Of a stretch of DNA of 64,000 nucleotides, positions 14,112 through 25,715 are shown one piece after another. This DNA comes from Albugo candida. Its lineage: Eukaryota; Oomycota; Peronosporomycetes; Albuginales. The translations under genes and the position numbers were made by a program. Where the stretch lies: contig JBDOQK010000026.1 of assembly GCA_040437565.1 (NCBI GenBank), positions 356,836 to 420,835 of the forward strand. The letters run 5' to 3'. The notes beneath the pieces were generated by a model. It made no database searches. It saw only the letters and a list, made by a program, of their open reading frames with translations, and was not told where the DNA came from. Numbering within the stretch: the stretch's first letter is position 1; each line of letters starts with the position of its first letter.

Positions 14112-16099
14112 TTAGCGATGGTGGCTCTGCATCGGTGTTTTGCCTCGACGTGCGCGATTCACAATCAAACCGACCAGTTTCTTTCGTGTTTCCCGACTAA
14201 TGATGGTGTCTTTCCCACCACCATTGTGCAATATCTCCTCATTCTCTTGCTGAGTCTCTGGATTGTCAACTGCATTCTTATGCTCCGCACCGTTTTGTGC
14301 TATACCACCATTCATCATCGTATATCGTCTGACCAATTGAACAGATTTTGGTCGAACACGGATATTGGAAGCTGAAGTATTTGTACTCGACATTCGAAGA
14401 ATGAAATGCTCTTCCGATTCGGATGGCTCAGGACCTCGAGTCGCTGGATTTACTTTCTCATTACTAATATCCGTATTGCCATTATGCGAGTGATTTCCTC
14501 CGCCAACGTCTGTCCGATGTAACTCTCGTTCAGCGCGCTCTCTGTTGATAACATCAAGAACTTCACCCAGCTTGTTCTCGACAGTATGCAACAAATCAAT
14601 AGCGGAAGAATCAGCGGCTCGGTTAAGAGTCATCAGAACTTCATCATCTTTTGATCCTTGCACTGTAGAAAGACGGTGTAAGCATTTGAGCAAACAAGCT
14701 CGAAATGCATCGATCATGACATTCGCGCGATTACACTTTTCCGTAAGTACCGTGGCATCTTTCTCGATCTCTTTGAGCTTGTCGCCTGTTGAATCCATAT
14801 CTTGATAGACGGTACGTGTGTTCACAGCGGTGTTCCGATGATCGTTGAGTGAGTCTTTCAAGAAGTTGTGTTTATCCCGTAATTTACGCATTTTCACGTC
14901 GGCAGTAGCGTGTTCTTCCATCAAAGCTTTTAACGTTTCTTCCCGATTGTTATATTTCTCGATGATTTTATTCAAATCTGCAGTGCCTGCTGCTTCGAGT
15001 ATGTTTTTGTACTCTGCCTCAGAAAAAGTAAGTCGAGATTGTACTTCTGCAAGCTCTTTTTGTAGTTGAGAAAAATACTGCATCTGAGCTTGCGATTCAT
15101 TCCGAAGTCGACGAGATTCTTTCTGCCTACTTTCTCCCATGGTTTGTTGCGAATACTTTGCTCGTGTGCATTGCCGCTGTTCCACAAGATCATGCATAAG
15201 TTGTGTCTGGTTGACAGCGTGATTAACGTCGTCTGATGCTCGATAATTTTCGTGTCGAGCCTGTTTAAATTCATTGACCATCTTTTGATAAAGTAATTTC
15301 GCAGCAGTCTCTTCTTGTCGAGCCGCTATCAAAGAAGCCATTGTATTTGCAACTTCATTTTCAAGATCCACCAAAGTCTTCTCCTTCTCAAGTGTCGCTT
15401 TTCTCGCTTCCAGTGCTTCGTCAGTGAGCCGCTGAATCATATGATTATAAACCCCTCGATCAGATGTTTCTTCCTCAAGCTTTGACTCGTACAACTACGA
15501 AGGGATCATGAAGGGATGAAAGAGATGTGTAATTTTGTATTTACCGCCGATTTATTTTCGATGTTACTTATGCGAGCTTGTGTTTGCAGACTATCGTCCA
15601 CTCTTGCGCCCATTGTCGAACTCATTATTTGTATCTCATTTTCTAGCCGTCGGATTTCTTTTTCTTTTTTCGCATTCGTGCTATATAGTGCATCGAACTC
15701 CTGCACCGGGCGAGAATTCAATATTCCGAAACCTAAGTACAATGCATATCTCCGTACCCGTCGAAGCGAAGAAACCTCGTTCACTTCCTTGTCTACGAAT
15801 TGGGTCTCTTCCCCCACCAAATAGCCCATTGAAGTCAGGAACGAAGATACTCCTGAAGCATTCAATTTACTGCATAGTGTGAGAATGGAAATAGACATAT
15901 AAAAAAGTAAAACCTCGTACGTATTGTAACTCGGCCGAGGTGACGCGTAAATAGAGCTAGAGTTCCCCGTGTTGGGTCCCGTTTGAGAGTCCGTGAGCCA
16001 GCGTTGTCTTCCACCGTATGTACCCCGTATTCTCTCCGTTTGTGAGCCGTCCAGAGCTGTATCTGAGTTTGGTGTGCCTTCCTCGCTAATCTTTTCCAT
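14112..16099 (-). CDS. Outer dynein arm docking-complex-like coiled-coil protein (CCDC63/114/151 family)
   Basis: Proteins of this family anchor outer dynein arms to ciliary or flagellar doublets. ATG at 16099 (MEKISEEGTPNSD); at least three introns, the last 15495-15544 (50 nt) joining NIENKSA to LYESKLEEETSDRG in frame. The body is long coiled coil. Family-type segments are YNHMIQRLTDEALE and, further on, EAEYKNILEAAGTADLNKII followed by a helix beginning EKYNNREETLKALMEE, resembling the ODA1/CCDC114 'ATGVSDxNEI' region. The C-terminal 130 residues are low complexity (Asn, Gly, Glu). Presence fits an organism with flagellate zoospores. Assignment to a particular subunit (ODAD1 versus ODAD3) is not possible by eye. 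Confidence 0.65.
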
Positions 16100-16313
16100 G
16101 TTGATAGACTGATGAGTAAACAACTAGGGATTTATATCTAATTTTGAATGCCGTATTGATGAAACCTCTTGCGTGACTGCACATCATAAAATGCAAGCTG
16201 CGACTCTACCGGCTTGAAGCCTACTCCTTTTACCGTTGCTGTAGCTTCTAAAGTGGTACATTATTTCATACTATTGAATGGAGTGACCGACATTTCATGG
16301 TGGAAGCATATTA

Positions 16314-17147
16314 TTACAGAGTTATTGAGGCATGTGAGACGAGCACCATAAGTACAAGTTTTTGGTGGATAGGACTGTATTTAATTGCTCGAGCTTGGTG
16401 CATCGACTTGATAGCCTCATGCGGAGTGTTTTCAAAAGTAGGAGATAAAATGAAACCTGATGCGTTTTTCGCATAGTTGTGAATTATCTCTTACTTTGAG
16501 CGCATTCATGACATCTTAACAAAATTAGCTTACCTGAGAAGAAACATGTACGGCGTGACTTGCGTCCAGTACTATGCCACCCCACCAACCTGACAGAATG
16601 ACAGAATACCACCCTAGTATGCCATTTCGAGGCATCAAAAACATATCATATTTATATCTGAAAATAGTAGAAGAAATTTTTTGTGTCGTTCCTTTCCGAG
16701 CTTACGTTTTCACGTATAGTCTTTCCCCACAAAGTGATGCAAAGTTGCTTCCTTGGTTATAAGATAAACCTCTCCGTAACCCGCGCCATTGAATGATGCT
16801 ATTTACATCGTCGCTCACAATAATCCCAAATCCATATTTTCCGCCGTGTTTTTGTGATTGGATCGCGCTTCAATGGTCAGCCCAGGGACCAACACTGGAG
16901 CAATGTAGTGATTGTCATGTGTAGTACTATCATACTCGTCAATAGGTAGCTTATCAGTAAGTATTGGCAATGAGAGGATCCGTGCCGAAGCCCGCTTTGT
17001 CACCCAAAGCAGCCAAAGTTGATCAAGGCAAAATTTTGGATCCGATCGTTGTGCACAGTCATGGTTGGTAGTTTGCGCTGCACACATCAGACATTTCTGA
17101 GCAATATATACCGAGTGTTCACATCCTCGTACTTGTTCATGTATCAA
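16314..17147 (-). CDS. Uncharacterised spliced gene
   Basis: I do not recognise the family. Several minus-strand segments read as exons with proper junctions: an upstream open stretch with Cys-rich text (EHSVYIAQKCLMCAAQ), then after a 68-nt intron (GTATGATAG...TTGAAG) a well-formed exon containing KHGGKYGFGIIVSDDVNSII, then an intron GTAAGC...TTTCAG to an exon with MFLMPRNGILGWYSVIL, and a last exon containing FENTPHEAIKSMHQARAIKY, stopping at 16314. Frames agree across the two middle junctions. The upstream start is unsure; sequence further downstream (16137-16250) also has an open stretch and could be a further exon. Confidence 0.45.
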
Positions 17148-17645
17148 AAACTGGATTTGTTGCTTGGTTTCTAGGTGTGTTTATGTCGTGGTCAATTTAA
17201 CCATCGGACCTCATTGCCTAGATATATGTCTTAGACATTTTCACTACGTCGATGTGGTAAGAGTTCTGCGAAGGCTACGTGATGGCTACTGAGAAAGTAT
17301 GACATCATCAGCCGATAATTCTACTTGGCCAACGTTGAAAAGCCGTTAGCTTGTCTCCTCTTGTCTCACTTATCGGACCAAAGACAGCTTTATGACAATA
17401 GCTGATAGCTGCTGATCCTCACTGATCCCATAACATGCTGCATTCCGGGAGCAAAGTGACATTTTGAGTGCTTGATCAATCGGATAATACGTCGAGTTGC
17501 ATTTCAGCTTAAAGTGATATCTGATGGCTCAGAGTGACACATGGGATCATCTTAGAGCCCGATTTACCGTTTTCCGCGTTCCATAGATACATTTCCGAAA
17601 ATAAAAAATGATCACTTATTACACTAAGCCAACTATTGTGTCAAG
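17148..17645. other. Intergenic, nothing recognised
   Basis: About 500 bases with no convincing exon or RNA gene on either strand. Confidence 0.4.
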
Positions 17646-19949
17646 CTACTGGACTGGACATGCTGCGTCATTTTCATCCATACATTTGATCTGATTAGCT
17701 TTCTGCTCATCGATGGACAACTGCGAATCATTACTTTGAGTAGCAGCAACTCCCTCTGCGACGGAGGTTTTGTGTGCACTATTCACGTCGCTTTCTTCTG
17801 TCTCCAATGCCGTTTTAGAAATATGCGAATGGGATCTGACACAGGCATGAGAATTTGCCGCGCTTGAATCCTTCTTACAGTTGCATGGAAAGCTATTTGC
17901 AACTCCAGCAAAGTAGCATCGATTGCAGTCGTCACAGTGTTGATTACGGTGATCCACACATCGACGACATTTGATACAGTGTTTTCGAGGCTTCTTCTCA
18001 TCGTGACAAAGTCGATTTCCACACCAGGAAAAAGTAAAATGAGCGGAACAGGATGGACATGTAAATCCATCAACGATCGTTTCTTTCACCTTGACAAGGT
18101 GTGGGGGACTGTCAAGAGTTTCTCGTGAGCGATCGGATTCACAGCAACTATATGTGACGTAGGTATTGAGCAGATTTTTCATGTCTTTGATTTTTGAAAG
18201 CGAATGGATCAGGCATGCGTCGGCCGATGGTACGCTGATGGGAATTCCTTCTTGAGCCATCGGTCTGAATGGATTTAGACATCCAAAGCACTTACAATCA
18301 TGACCACAGAGAGCACCAGCTTTCACGCATGCACAACGAGCGTTTCTGCATCTACCAGTGCACTTGCACCGTGTTTGATGCGCTACTTCTTTTTCGTCAC
18401 ATTCGAGTACATCTTCACTTAAGTCAGACTTCACGTGTGTAATCGATGGGTCAAGTTGAGTGAGATGCACATTTTGATTTCTCGGCGGAACAATTCTTTT
18501 GGAAGGTCGACGAGTGGATCGTGCGGGATTCGAACTATCATTCACATACAAATGCCTTTCCAATTTGTCAGGAACGGCATTTGGATCAGAAGGAAGGATC
18601 CAGCTATGTTTCAGGACATTGCCAGTCTTTTGTGCTACCAGTCGGCTTTGTATCAAGTCTTCATTGGAATTGTGAGATTTATATTGGTCGAATTCGGGTG
18701 ACACAATGGCTTTACGTTTATTTTTCTCTTCGAGTATTGAAGGTGCACATACATTATTGGTTCCACAATGATAAATATCAGTTGGAAAATTCGCGCATAT
18801 TGCTTGTTTCCCATTGTCTTCCCTCTTGCAGGAATTGACCGTTGTCGAATGTGTCATCGGACTGTAAGTTTCATCATGATCCAATTTAGGATTCATGCTG
18901 TTTGGATCTCGCTTTCCTGCATCTTTACCATCATCACAATCTCCGCATAAGATTTTCGGTGGTTGTTCAGACAATGCATTCCGCTGCTGTAATTTTTCGA
19001 TCACGTTTAGGTCGGATTTGGAGATTTTATTCTTCATGTTTGAGACAGGATCAGTAGGTGGACGATGCTGAGGAATGACACGCCATTTCTTTGTCCCTTT
19101 ATTATGCTCTGTATTAGCTTTGGATTCATTGTAGGATTTCCAGTCGATGCATTCACAAGAAAGTGAGCGTCTTGATCCTAGTTCCAAATCGTTCAAAGAA
19201 GTGGGTTTGTACATTGTATCATTAAAGTCCCCAGGGCTCTCGACCGGTGAAATTTGACTTGGAGTTGTATTGCTCCCCAAAGAAGAAATAGTGAGAGGAG
19301 AAGTATGTCCATTCCAGCTGCCAGCGTGTGATGAGGACGCCAAAGAATGCAGCCAGTTTAATGTTGCTGGCGAAATGGCCGGTGGATTTATTGTATCACT
19401 TTCATCAGTTCCTGTGATCACATCAGTACAAACGCAGTCGTTCAAAATAGCTCTAGGTTTCAATGAAGCATTTGTTTCGGGAAGTTGCTGCCTCACATAT
19501 TTTCTCTCGACATCAGCCTCAGTGTTCTTCTCCTCCTTTCCGTTAGTAATATTCTCTTCGAATTCAATAGCTGTTTCGGTCATTTTTATCTGTGCTGTAG
19601 TGTCGAAATTCTGTATGGGATTTTCGAAATCTAAGTAGTGAAGCATAGAAAATAAGTCTTCAAATTCGGGGTCCTCTGGAGGCTCAATTTGCAAAGATAA
19701 TTCATTTTCCACTACATCAGGATTAATGAAGGATGTTATTGCGTTATGTTCTGATGCTTGCCATGTGTTTTCAGACTTTTTAACTGTAAAATCATTTCTT
19801 ACTGCAAATGGAACTTTTGTTTGTAGATCGCGCATCTTTGATATCTTTCTGTTTTTAGCCAATCCGAGTAATGTAAGAAGGCACAGTTGGACGAGCATTT
19901 TAGTAATGGGTACAGCTTTTTTTATGATTCGTAATAGATAACTTTTCAT
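17646..19949 (-). CDS. CXC (tesmin/TSO1-like) domain protein with C-terminal Cys-rich zinc region
   Basis: Single open frame, about 767 aa from ATG 19949. Residues roughly 70-530 are disordered, Asn/Ser/Lys-rich. A single CXC domain follows: CKCTGRCRNARCACVKAGAL then CGHDCKCFGCLNPF, spacing as in the cysteine-rich zinc-binding domains of TSO1/tesmin/MSL2 proteins, which bind DNA. Further on, TCPSCSAHFTFSW leads into CHDEKKPRKHCIKCRRC, then CDDCNRCYF and CNCKK, a second probable zinc cluster. Oddly, the first 30 residues from ATG 19949 are hydrophobic and basic (KMLVQLCLLTLLGLAK), like a signal anchor; an in-frame ATG near 19835 (MRDLQTKVPF) would remove it and may be the true start. A nuclear DNA-binding role is the family expectation. 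Confidence 0.72.
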   Translation of the reverse strand: MKSYLLRIIKKAVPITKMLVQLCLLTLLGLAKNRKISKMRDLQTKVPFAVRNDFTVKKSENTWQASEHNAITSFINPDVVENELSLQIEPPEDPEFEDLFSMLHYLDFENPIQNFDTTAQIKMTETAIEFEENITNGKEEKNTEADVERKYVRQQLPETNASLKPRAILNDCVCTDVITGTDESDTINPPAISPATLNWLHSLASSSHAGSWNGHTSPLTISSLGSNTTPSQISPVESPGDFNDTMYKPTSLNDLELGSRRSLSCECIDWKSYNESKANTEHNKGTKKWRVIPQHRPPTDPVSNMKNKISKSDLNVIEKLQQRNALSEQPPKILCGDCDDGKDAGKRDPNSMNPKLDHDETYSPMTHSTTVNSCKREDNGKQAICANFPTDIYHCGTNNVCAPSILEEKNKRKAIVSPEFDQYKSHNSNEDLIQSRLVAQKTGNVLKHSWILPSDPNAVPDKLERHLYVNDSSNPARSTRRPSKRIVPPRNQNVHLTQLDPSITHVKSDLSEDVLECDEKEVAHQTRCKCTGRCRNARCACVKAGALCGHDCKCFGCLNPFRPMAQEGIPISVPSADACLIHSLSKIKDMKNLLNTYVTYSCCESDRSRETLDSPPHLVKVKETIVDGFTCPSCSAHFTFSWCGNRLCHDEKKPRKHCIKCRRCVDHRNQHCDDCNRCYFAGVANSFPCNCKKDSSAANSHACVRSHSHISKTALETEESDVNSAHKTSVAEGVAATQSNDSQLSIDEQKANQIKCMDENDAACPVQ

Positions 19950-20261
19950 ATGCAAGCTCTACTTTGTACTTCTGTGCACACAGCGCTCAAAAGTCATAAA
20001 TTATTGACACTCGAGAGCGTGATTTTAAGTACACGAATAAGTGCTTTATATCTATACGAATAAATATCTCTACATTTTAGATGAAGAAGTCCAACACTTC
20101 TGTGAGCTCGGCACTGCGATTTAAAGTAAAGCTATGTCGACTTCGATTGATGCTGGTTGTAGATGTTAGAAGAACCGTAAGCGGCAGAACGGTTAACCCC
20201 AATCTGCACATTACGGTACTTCTCCATTGTATCGTGACCAAGTAGCGCTCAACGAAACAAA

Positions 20262-21426
20262 ATGTCGTCGGCAATGCAAAAAATCGCTGAACTAGAAACA
20301 GAATATGCACGCACACAAAAGAATAAGGCAACAATGAAGCATCTTTGCCTCATCAAAGCAAAAATCGCAAAGTTACGTCGAGAAATCGTAGAGGGAGGGT
20401 CCAAATCTGGTGGTGGTACTGGAGAGGGTTTTGATGTCAATAAATCCGGTGATACCAGAGTCGGATTAGTCGGATTTCCATCTGTTGGAAAATCGACGCT
20501 TCTCACAAAACTGACAGGAACTTTTTCGGAAGCTGCTTCGTACGAATTCACAACATTGACTGCGATTCCAGGCACTTTGCATTATCGTGGTGCTCGCATT
20601 CAAGTTCTAGACTTGCCTGGGATCATCGAGGGTGCAAAAGATGGTAAAGGTCGTGGTAGACAAGTCATTGGGACAGCTAGAACGTGCAATCTGATCCTAA
20701 TTGTCTTGGATGCGATGAAACCAGCAACACATAAAAAGCTTATTGAACACGAGCTGGAAGGCTTTGGCATTCGGTACGTGGTATTATGATCATTTCTGCA
20801 TCCTCAAGTATAACCGCGCGAATTGTACAAGGCTGAATAAGAAACCACCCAACATGGTGCTAAAACGAAAAGAAAAAGGCGGAGTCAATTTCCAAACGAC
20901 TTGTCCACAAAGTGAGTTAGATGGTGAAACGGTATACCAAATATTGCACGAATACAAAATTCACAACGCGGATGTGGTTTTACGCGAAGATGTTTCCGTC
21001 GATCAGCTTATTGATAGTATTGAAGGGAACAGAATGTATATCCCTTGCTTGTATGTGCTAAACAAAATCGATCAGCTCACCATCGAAGAACTGACAATTA
21101 TCGATCAGCTACCACATAATGTCGTGATTTCAGCCCATCATGGGTGGAATCTTGACGAATTGCTCGAAAAAGTCTGGGAGTACTGCAATATGATTCGGAT
21201 CTACACAAAGCCAAGAGGTCAAGTACCAGATTATAACGCGCCTGTGATCTTGCATTCTGAGAATCCAACAGTGGAGCACTTTTGCTTACGCATCCACAAG
21301 AATTTGTTGAGGCAATTGAAATATGCTTGGGTATGGGGCATCTCAGTAAAACATCAGCCTCAGAAAGTTGGCAAGGAGCACTTGCTCCAAGATGAAGACA
21401 TTGTTCAGATCGTAAAGAAAAATTGA
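20262..21426 (+). CDS. DRG1: DRG1 developmentally regulated GTP-binding protein (OBG/DRG GTPase)
   Basis: Translation-associated GTPase that binds ribosomes with a DFRP partner. Exons 20262-20773 and 20832-21426 join across a 58-nt intron (GTACGT...TACAAG) splitting an Arg codon, giving 368 aa, the same length as human DRG1 (367). Motifs in order: N-terminal helical domain ([20 protein letters not shown]), G1 [10 protein letters not shown]2 YEFTTLT, G3 DLPGIIEGA with [10 protein letters not shown]4 NKID, G5 SAH, and a C-terminal TGS domain ([11 protein letters not shown] ... [14 protein letters not shown] ... [10 protein letters not shown]). Every GTP-binding motif is intact. Confidence 0.97.
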
Positions 21427-21613
21427 TGAGCCGAAAAGGAAGGAGAAATTAAATTAAGCGATAGACTTTGGCTCATTATTTTTAGAATCAATGTGATAAA
21501 TGCAAAAAGACTGTGTTTCACCAGAGACGTTTTGGTAACGTTGGTCGGGTGACTTTCACACTGTCTCGACTCTCGACTCGACAATTAGCAGAGTCTAGTC
21601 CTTGACAAGCTGA

Positions 21614-22785
21614 ATGCTAGATCGCCTTGCAGAATTGAGAAAAAAGGCCAATGTCCCGGAGGAAGCCGTCGTGGATGTGCATGTAGGCTTCCTGCTTCTT
21701 TTCACTCGATGGCGGTATTTTATTAACCATCAATCTGTGTATTTCAGCATGTGTAAGTCTCAAGTTTTATGCTATTGTTATCTTCATTGAAGATCTATCC
21801 ACTATAGCGATATTAGTCGGCCAAAATTCATGGAGCAGTTTTTCAAAGATGTGGAGAATTTGCAATTAGATCTCGCCAATATCAGGTAACCATCCTCGTA
21901 GCTAACAATTCACTACTTCTAATCACCGTTGTAGTGTAGGAACTCTTAAAATCGTTGATCTAAATCGTCAAGCAGTTACGGCGACGTCATCCACAGAAGA
22001 ACAGGGTCAGCTTTTTATATGTGCTAGTTAGACGCGTCCATCTCACATATTCTTAGCAACGAGCCAGGAGTTGGGATCAGTCATTGAAAGTTGCAATAAA
22101 CATGCCGCGCACGCAAAAGTAAGCAGAGTTTGCTTGGATTCCGAGCTTTATTGCATCGGCCCTCAATTTATGACTCGCTTTTTAGGGCTTATTGGAAGTG
22201 TTAAAAAAAGACAGCGTGGAGAAAAAGCGAGATAAAAACACAGCCGAGTCGGAGCTGAGGATTCGAGACAATATGTCTGCGACACTTACCAAGAAGTTTA
22301 TGGTATGCATGAAGGAATATCAAAAAGCTCAACAAAAGTATAAGCAGGATATGAAATTGAAAGTAAAGCGGCAGGTGCAGATTGTCAAGCCGGATGCAAC
22401 AGACGCCGACATCGATACGGTATTACGATCAGGTGACGGAAATTCCATTTACAAAAGTGCAATTCTACAAGGCACGGCGGATAGCATCAAGGATGTATAT
22501 GTGAATGTTCAGGACAAATATCAGGATGTCATCAAGTTGGAGCAGAATGTCGCCGAGTTACATCAGATGTTTCTTGATTTGGCACTTTTGGTAGAACAGC
22601 AAGGAGAAATGCTTGATCAGATCGAGTTTCAGGTACGGACAGCGGCTAATTATATCGAGCAAGGGAATGTCGAGGTCCAGAAAGCTATCCAAACCCAAAA
22701 ATCTGCACGCAAAAAAAAATGCTGTTTGCTTTTTGTCGGAATTGTGATAATACTTATAATTGTCCTGGTGGCAGCTTTCAAATAG
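21614..22785 (+). CDS. Qa-SNARE syntaxin, plasma-membrane type
   Basis: Membrane fusion SNARE. The first exon starts at ATG 21614 (MLDRLAELRKKAN); following exons contain MEQFFKDVENLQLDLANI, an exon with VDLNRQAVTATSSTEEQ, and LGSVIESCNKHAAHAK, then the long last exon from about 22186. That exon has the Habc/linker part (MKEYQKAQQKYKQDMK, DATDADIDTVL) and a SNARE motif with the zero-layer Gln around LALLVEQQGEMLDQIEF. It ends with a Lys-rich stretch and a C-terminal membrane anchor (CCLLFVGIVIILIIVLVAAFK). Several 50-80 nt introns; exon 2 boundary near 21685-21800 is not resolved. It ends only 26 bases from the stop of the convergent RagC/D gene. Confidence 0.9.
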
Positions 22786-22811
22786 AAACACATTTATTGA
22801 CGTTGACGATA

Positions 22812-24218
22812 TCACTGCTTCAGACTGGGGACTTTGAATACTTCTCCGATTGCGGCTTTCAGGCAATCAATGTTGTAATCAATGATTCCCTGTTTGGGAA
22901 AATTCTCAGCTCGAAGTAAACAGACCAGAGCCAAGTAACTGAAAAGTGCAAATCAAATCAATACAATATTCTCAATACGAGTAAAGTATGACTTACTTGT
23001 TGACTTCCCGCAAGTATAAAATCATGCCGTTGTTCAATCGAATTACAGATGACGAATTGGCATCGAATGCCAAACTGTCACTTTCGGCATCATCCTGCAT
23101 ACTGAGAAAGAAGGTAAGTTACAAGATCAGGAAAACGCTGACTTTTACCCATAGATACAAGAAACGTCAATCACTACGTCAATCATGTCGCTGCATAGTT
23201 CATAAGACTGCATATCGACAGGATTGCTATCGGTGGCGATGTACACCTTTGATACCACATCGAACAAAAATGATTTCTCCATATTGCAGCTCTTTCAACA
23301 TGAAAATCAGTATTTAGGACGCAGTTTTGTCCATTGGTACAAATCGCGTACGGTTATCAGCATGTTCAATAGATTCTCCATTGTCGGGAGTTGTGGAATC
23401 AACTTTTGAACGACTTTGCTGACGGCTTCAAAAATACTGTGATCATAGATACTGACACCAAACGTGAGTCAGGAAACAATCTGAGGTTTTGTACAAACCT
23501 TGTGAGATAAAAACTCATGTGTATATCGAGTTCTGTATCATTAATCTCCTCCATGATCTGATGTTGAATTTCTCGCTGACAATCTATCACAATCATCCGA
23601 TGAATCGACGCAAAATGCCTCACTAGACATGCTTGCGTACCAATTTTATGGTCATCTGATATGTATAAATCTCCATCAACCTTGTGGATGAAAACCTCGA
23701 AGAAAATCTCTGGATTATACCGATGAGCTCGAAGTATGATATCGTGCAGCCTTGCTAAGGCCTCGGTGTATGGTTCATCCTGAGCGTCAATCACGATAAC
23801 AATAGAGCCACAATTGGAGAAGATCATATCCTCATTCACCAATTGACCACCGTACATCAGGTCATCTAACGTACGACTTCAACGATACTGCAATCACCAG
23901 CATTTGACTTTTACCTTTAAATTCAAAATCACCAGGAAAATCCCAAATTTGGAATTGTACGAACGGATTATTTGCGATATACTTTATATCCAAAGAGCTT
24001 GTTCCTTCGGAAAATAAAGTTTCGTGTGGTGACATTTTATGAAAAACCACCCGCTGGATACTCGATTTGCCGCTTCTAAAACGTCAGAATGAGTTTTCAA
24101 GCGCGTTTTTTTAGCGTCGGACTTCCAACCTTCGAAGCCCCATCAAAAGGATGCGAGGCGTATATTCGCTATTGAGGGTCGTGAGCCGTTCTTCGTGCGG
24201 TAGACTGGCGAGTGTCAT
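22812..24218 (-). CDS. RagC/RagD-type Rag GTPase (Gtr2)
   Basis: Rag GTPases pair (A/B with C/D) on the lysosome or vacuole and signal amino acids to TORC1. ATG at 24218 gives [15 protein letters not shown], then G1 split by an intron: [16 protein letters not shown]. Next come the switch and G3 region ([16 protein letters not shown]), a [13 protein letters not shown] strand, [10 protein letters not shown] (G4-like, HKVD) and the C-terminal roadblock domain: [62 protein letters not shown], and finally [18 protein letters not shown]. The [10 protein letters not shown] and [10 protein letters not shown] segments are diagnostic of the C/D class. At least five short introns. The upstream start may include one more small exon. 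Confidence 0.92.
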
Positions 24219-24947
24219 TGCTTCACATACGATAGCGAATAATAAAAGCGCACCACTTACGATTGTGAATCATCCAAATCTAAAAAGTGATACATAGTGC
24301 ACGTATAATCAATTACTCGCAATTATAGAAAGCATCGTTTATTTACAGCTAGAATCCATGCGAGCAAATGCAGATACGAACTCGATATCGTACAGAGCAC
24401 TTCCAACTATTAAGTGTCACAATTGGACATTATACTGTCCTGATGACGCGCATCCATGAATTTTAACAAATGATCGGCCATTGGCGTAGAATGGAAATAA
24501 TGAAGAAGACTAGAAGTCTGATTTAATCTTCATGAACGCTAATACAGGCCGGTATATGTACAAGTGTCTTTAGCAAGGTCACTTACCCAGTATACCGTTG
24601 CATCTCACTAATAGCTGCTGAATGCTATAACGTTACTTAAAGTCGGACATAGTATCTGTTTGATAGCGATATCACCACATACTCATCATTATATATGTAG
24701 ACGCATGCCCTCAAAGAGAAGACAGGGAAGTTCCAACAATTCCAATTGTGTACCGAGAAGAGTTGTTGGAGTCACGCGCATGCCCATTTCACTGGACTCA
24801 TGGTAAGCTAATACACAGTCAATTTTGACCAAACAGCACAAAGCGATAAAGTTCGAAATCTATCATAACAGCTCAAGTTCCTTCCAATTACACTGCTGAT
24901 AAAACTCATAAATTAACGATCTAGAGCACGTCGATATACAATTACTG
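24219..24947. other. Intergenic, nothing recognised
   Basis: About 730 AT-rich bases with no supported gene on either strand; serves as the upstream region of the Rag gene and downstream region of the two-TM protein gene. Confidence 0.4.
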
Positions 24948-25715
24948 TTACCATTGCCCTGTCCCCGTTACGTTTGTTTGGTTGGATGGTACCACGCGTA
25001 TGGCTAAGCCTGGTCGTAATGCCGTGACTGATTCGCTGGATGTATTTCCAGATGGTAGACCCGCTCCGATGATAGAAGGAACAGATTTCATCGGCATGGC
25101 TTCGGTATCGTTTGCATCGATCATCGCGATGATATCTTCAATTTTCACGTGATTTGTTCGATTGTAGTATTTTGATAGTTTGTAATTGAAGTTCCATTTG
25201 CCTGGAATTCCAGTGAATAATGGTCGCATGGTAACGGTTTCTGTTCTCACAACTGTCGCATTGAAATTAAATGACCGTACACAAACAGCCTGGCGCAGCA
25301 AAAGCGGTGACATTTGTCCCCATAAATGAGATTCCCCAGCTTTTAGTTTGACAAACTTTCGATGAAGTAGTCCGTCCTCAAGTGTTCTTTGTGTAATCAT
25401 TCCAAAGTTCACAATACCAATCGAAGCGCCAATAAATGCTCCGCTTATTTCCACCACTTTTGCAATGTGGAGGAAGGAGTCTCTCGTCATTCCTGCAATC
25501 ATTGCTGGCGCTTTAAATAAGTCGGGATCAATACCAGCTCGTGGCTTCAAACCCGTGAGTACCGGGGAAAACGCACCAACAAGTCCAAGCGTGCCGAAGA
25601 AAAGCCCTATAGCGCCGGTCACTGAGAGAGCGATTTTCAATGACTGATCGTCAGTCGATACTTGACACAGCCACTTGTATCGTGTATCATTAATCACGGT
25701 CAAAGACGATCCCAT
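24948..25715 (-). CDS. Two-TM protein with MGSSLT N-terminus (paralogue 1)
   Basis: Single-exon, 255 aa. I do not know a named family. It begins MGSSLTVIND, which fits an N-myristoylation site (Gly2, Thr6). A conserved WLCQVS follows, then a hydrophobic stretch about residues 28-55 (VTGAIGLFFGTLGLVGAF), a Pro-rich loop and a second hydrophobic stretch about 85-110 (VEISGAFIGASIGIVNFGMI). The next part aligns with the neighbouring paralogue through W..M.P...RQ..C.RS, VRTE...MRP.F.G. The C-terminal 70 residues contain several N-x-S/T sequons (NRT, NDT, NTS, NQT, NVT). Same strand and probable tandem duplication with 26472-27212. Confidence 0.75.
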   Translation of the reverse strand: MGSSLTVINDTRYKWLCQVSTDDQSLKIALSVTGAIGLFFGTLGLVGAFSPVLTGLKPRAGIDPDLFKAPAMIAGMTRDSFLHIAKVVEISGAFIGASIGIVNFGMITQRTLEDGLLHRKFVKLKAGESHLWGQMSPLLLRQAVCVRSFNFNATVVRTETVTMRPLFTGIPGKWNFNYKLSKYYNRTNHVKIEDIIAMIDANDTEAMPMKSVPSIIGAGLPSGNTSSESVTALRPGLAIRVVPSNQTNVTGTGQW

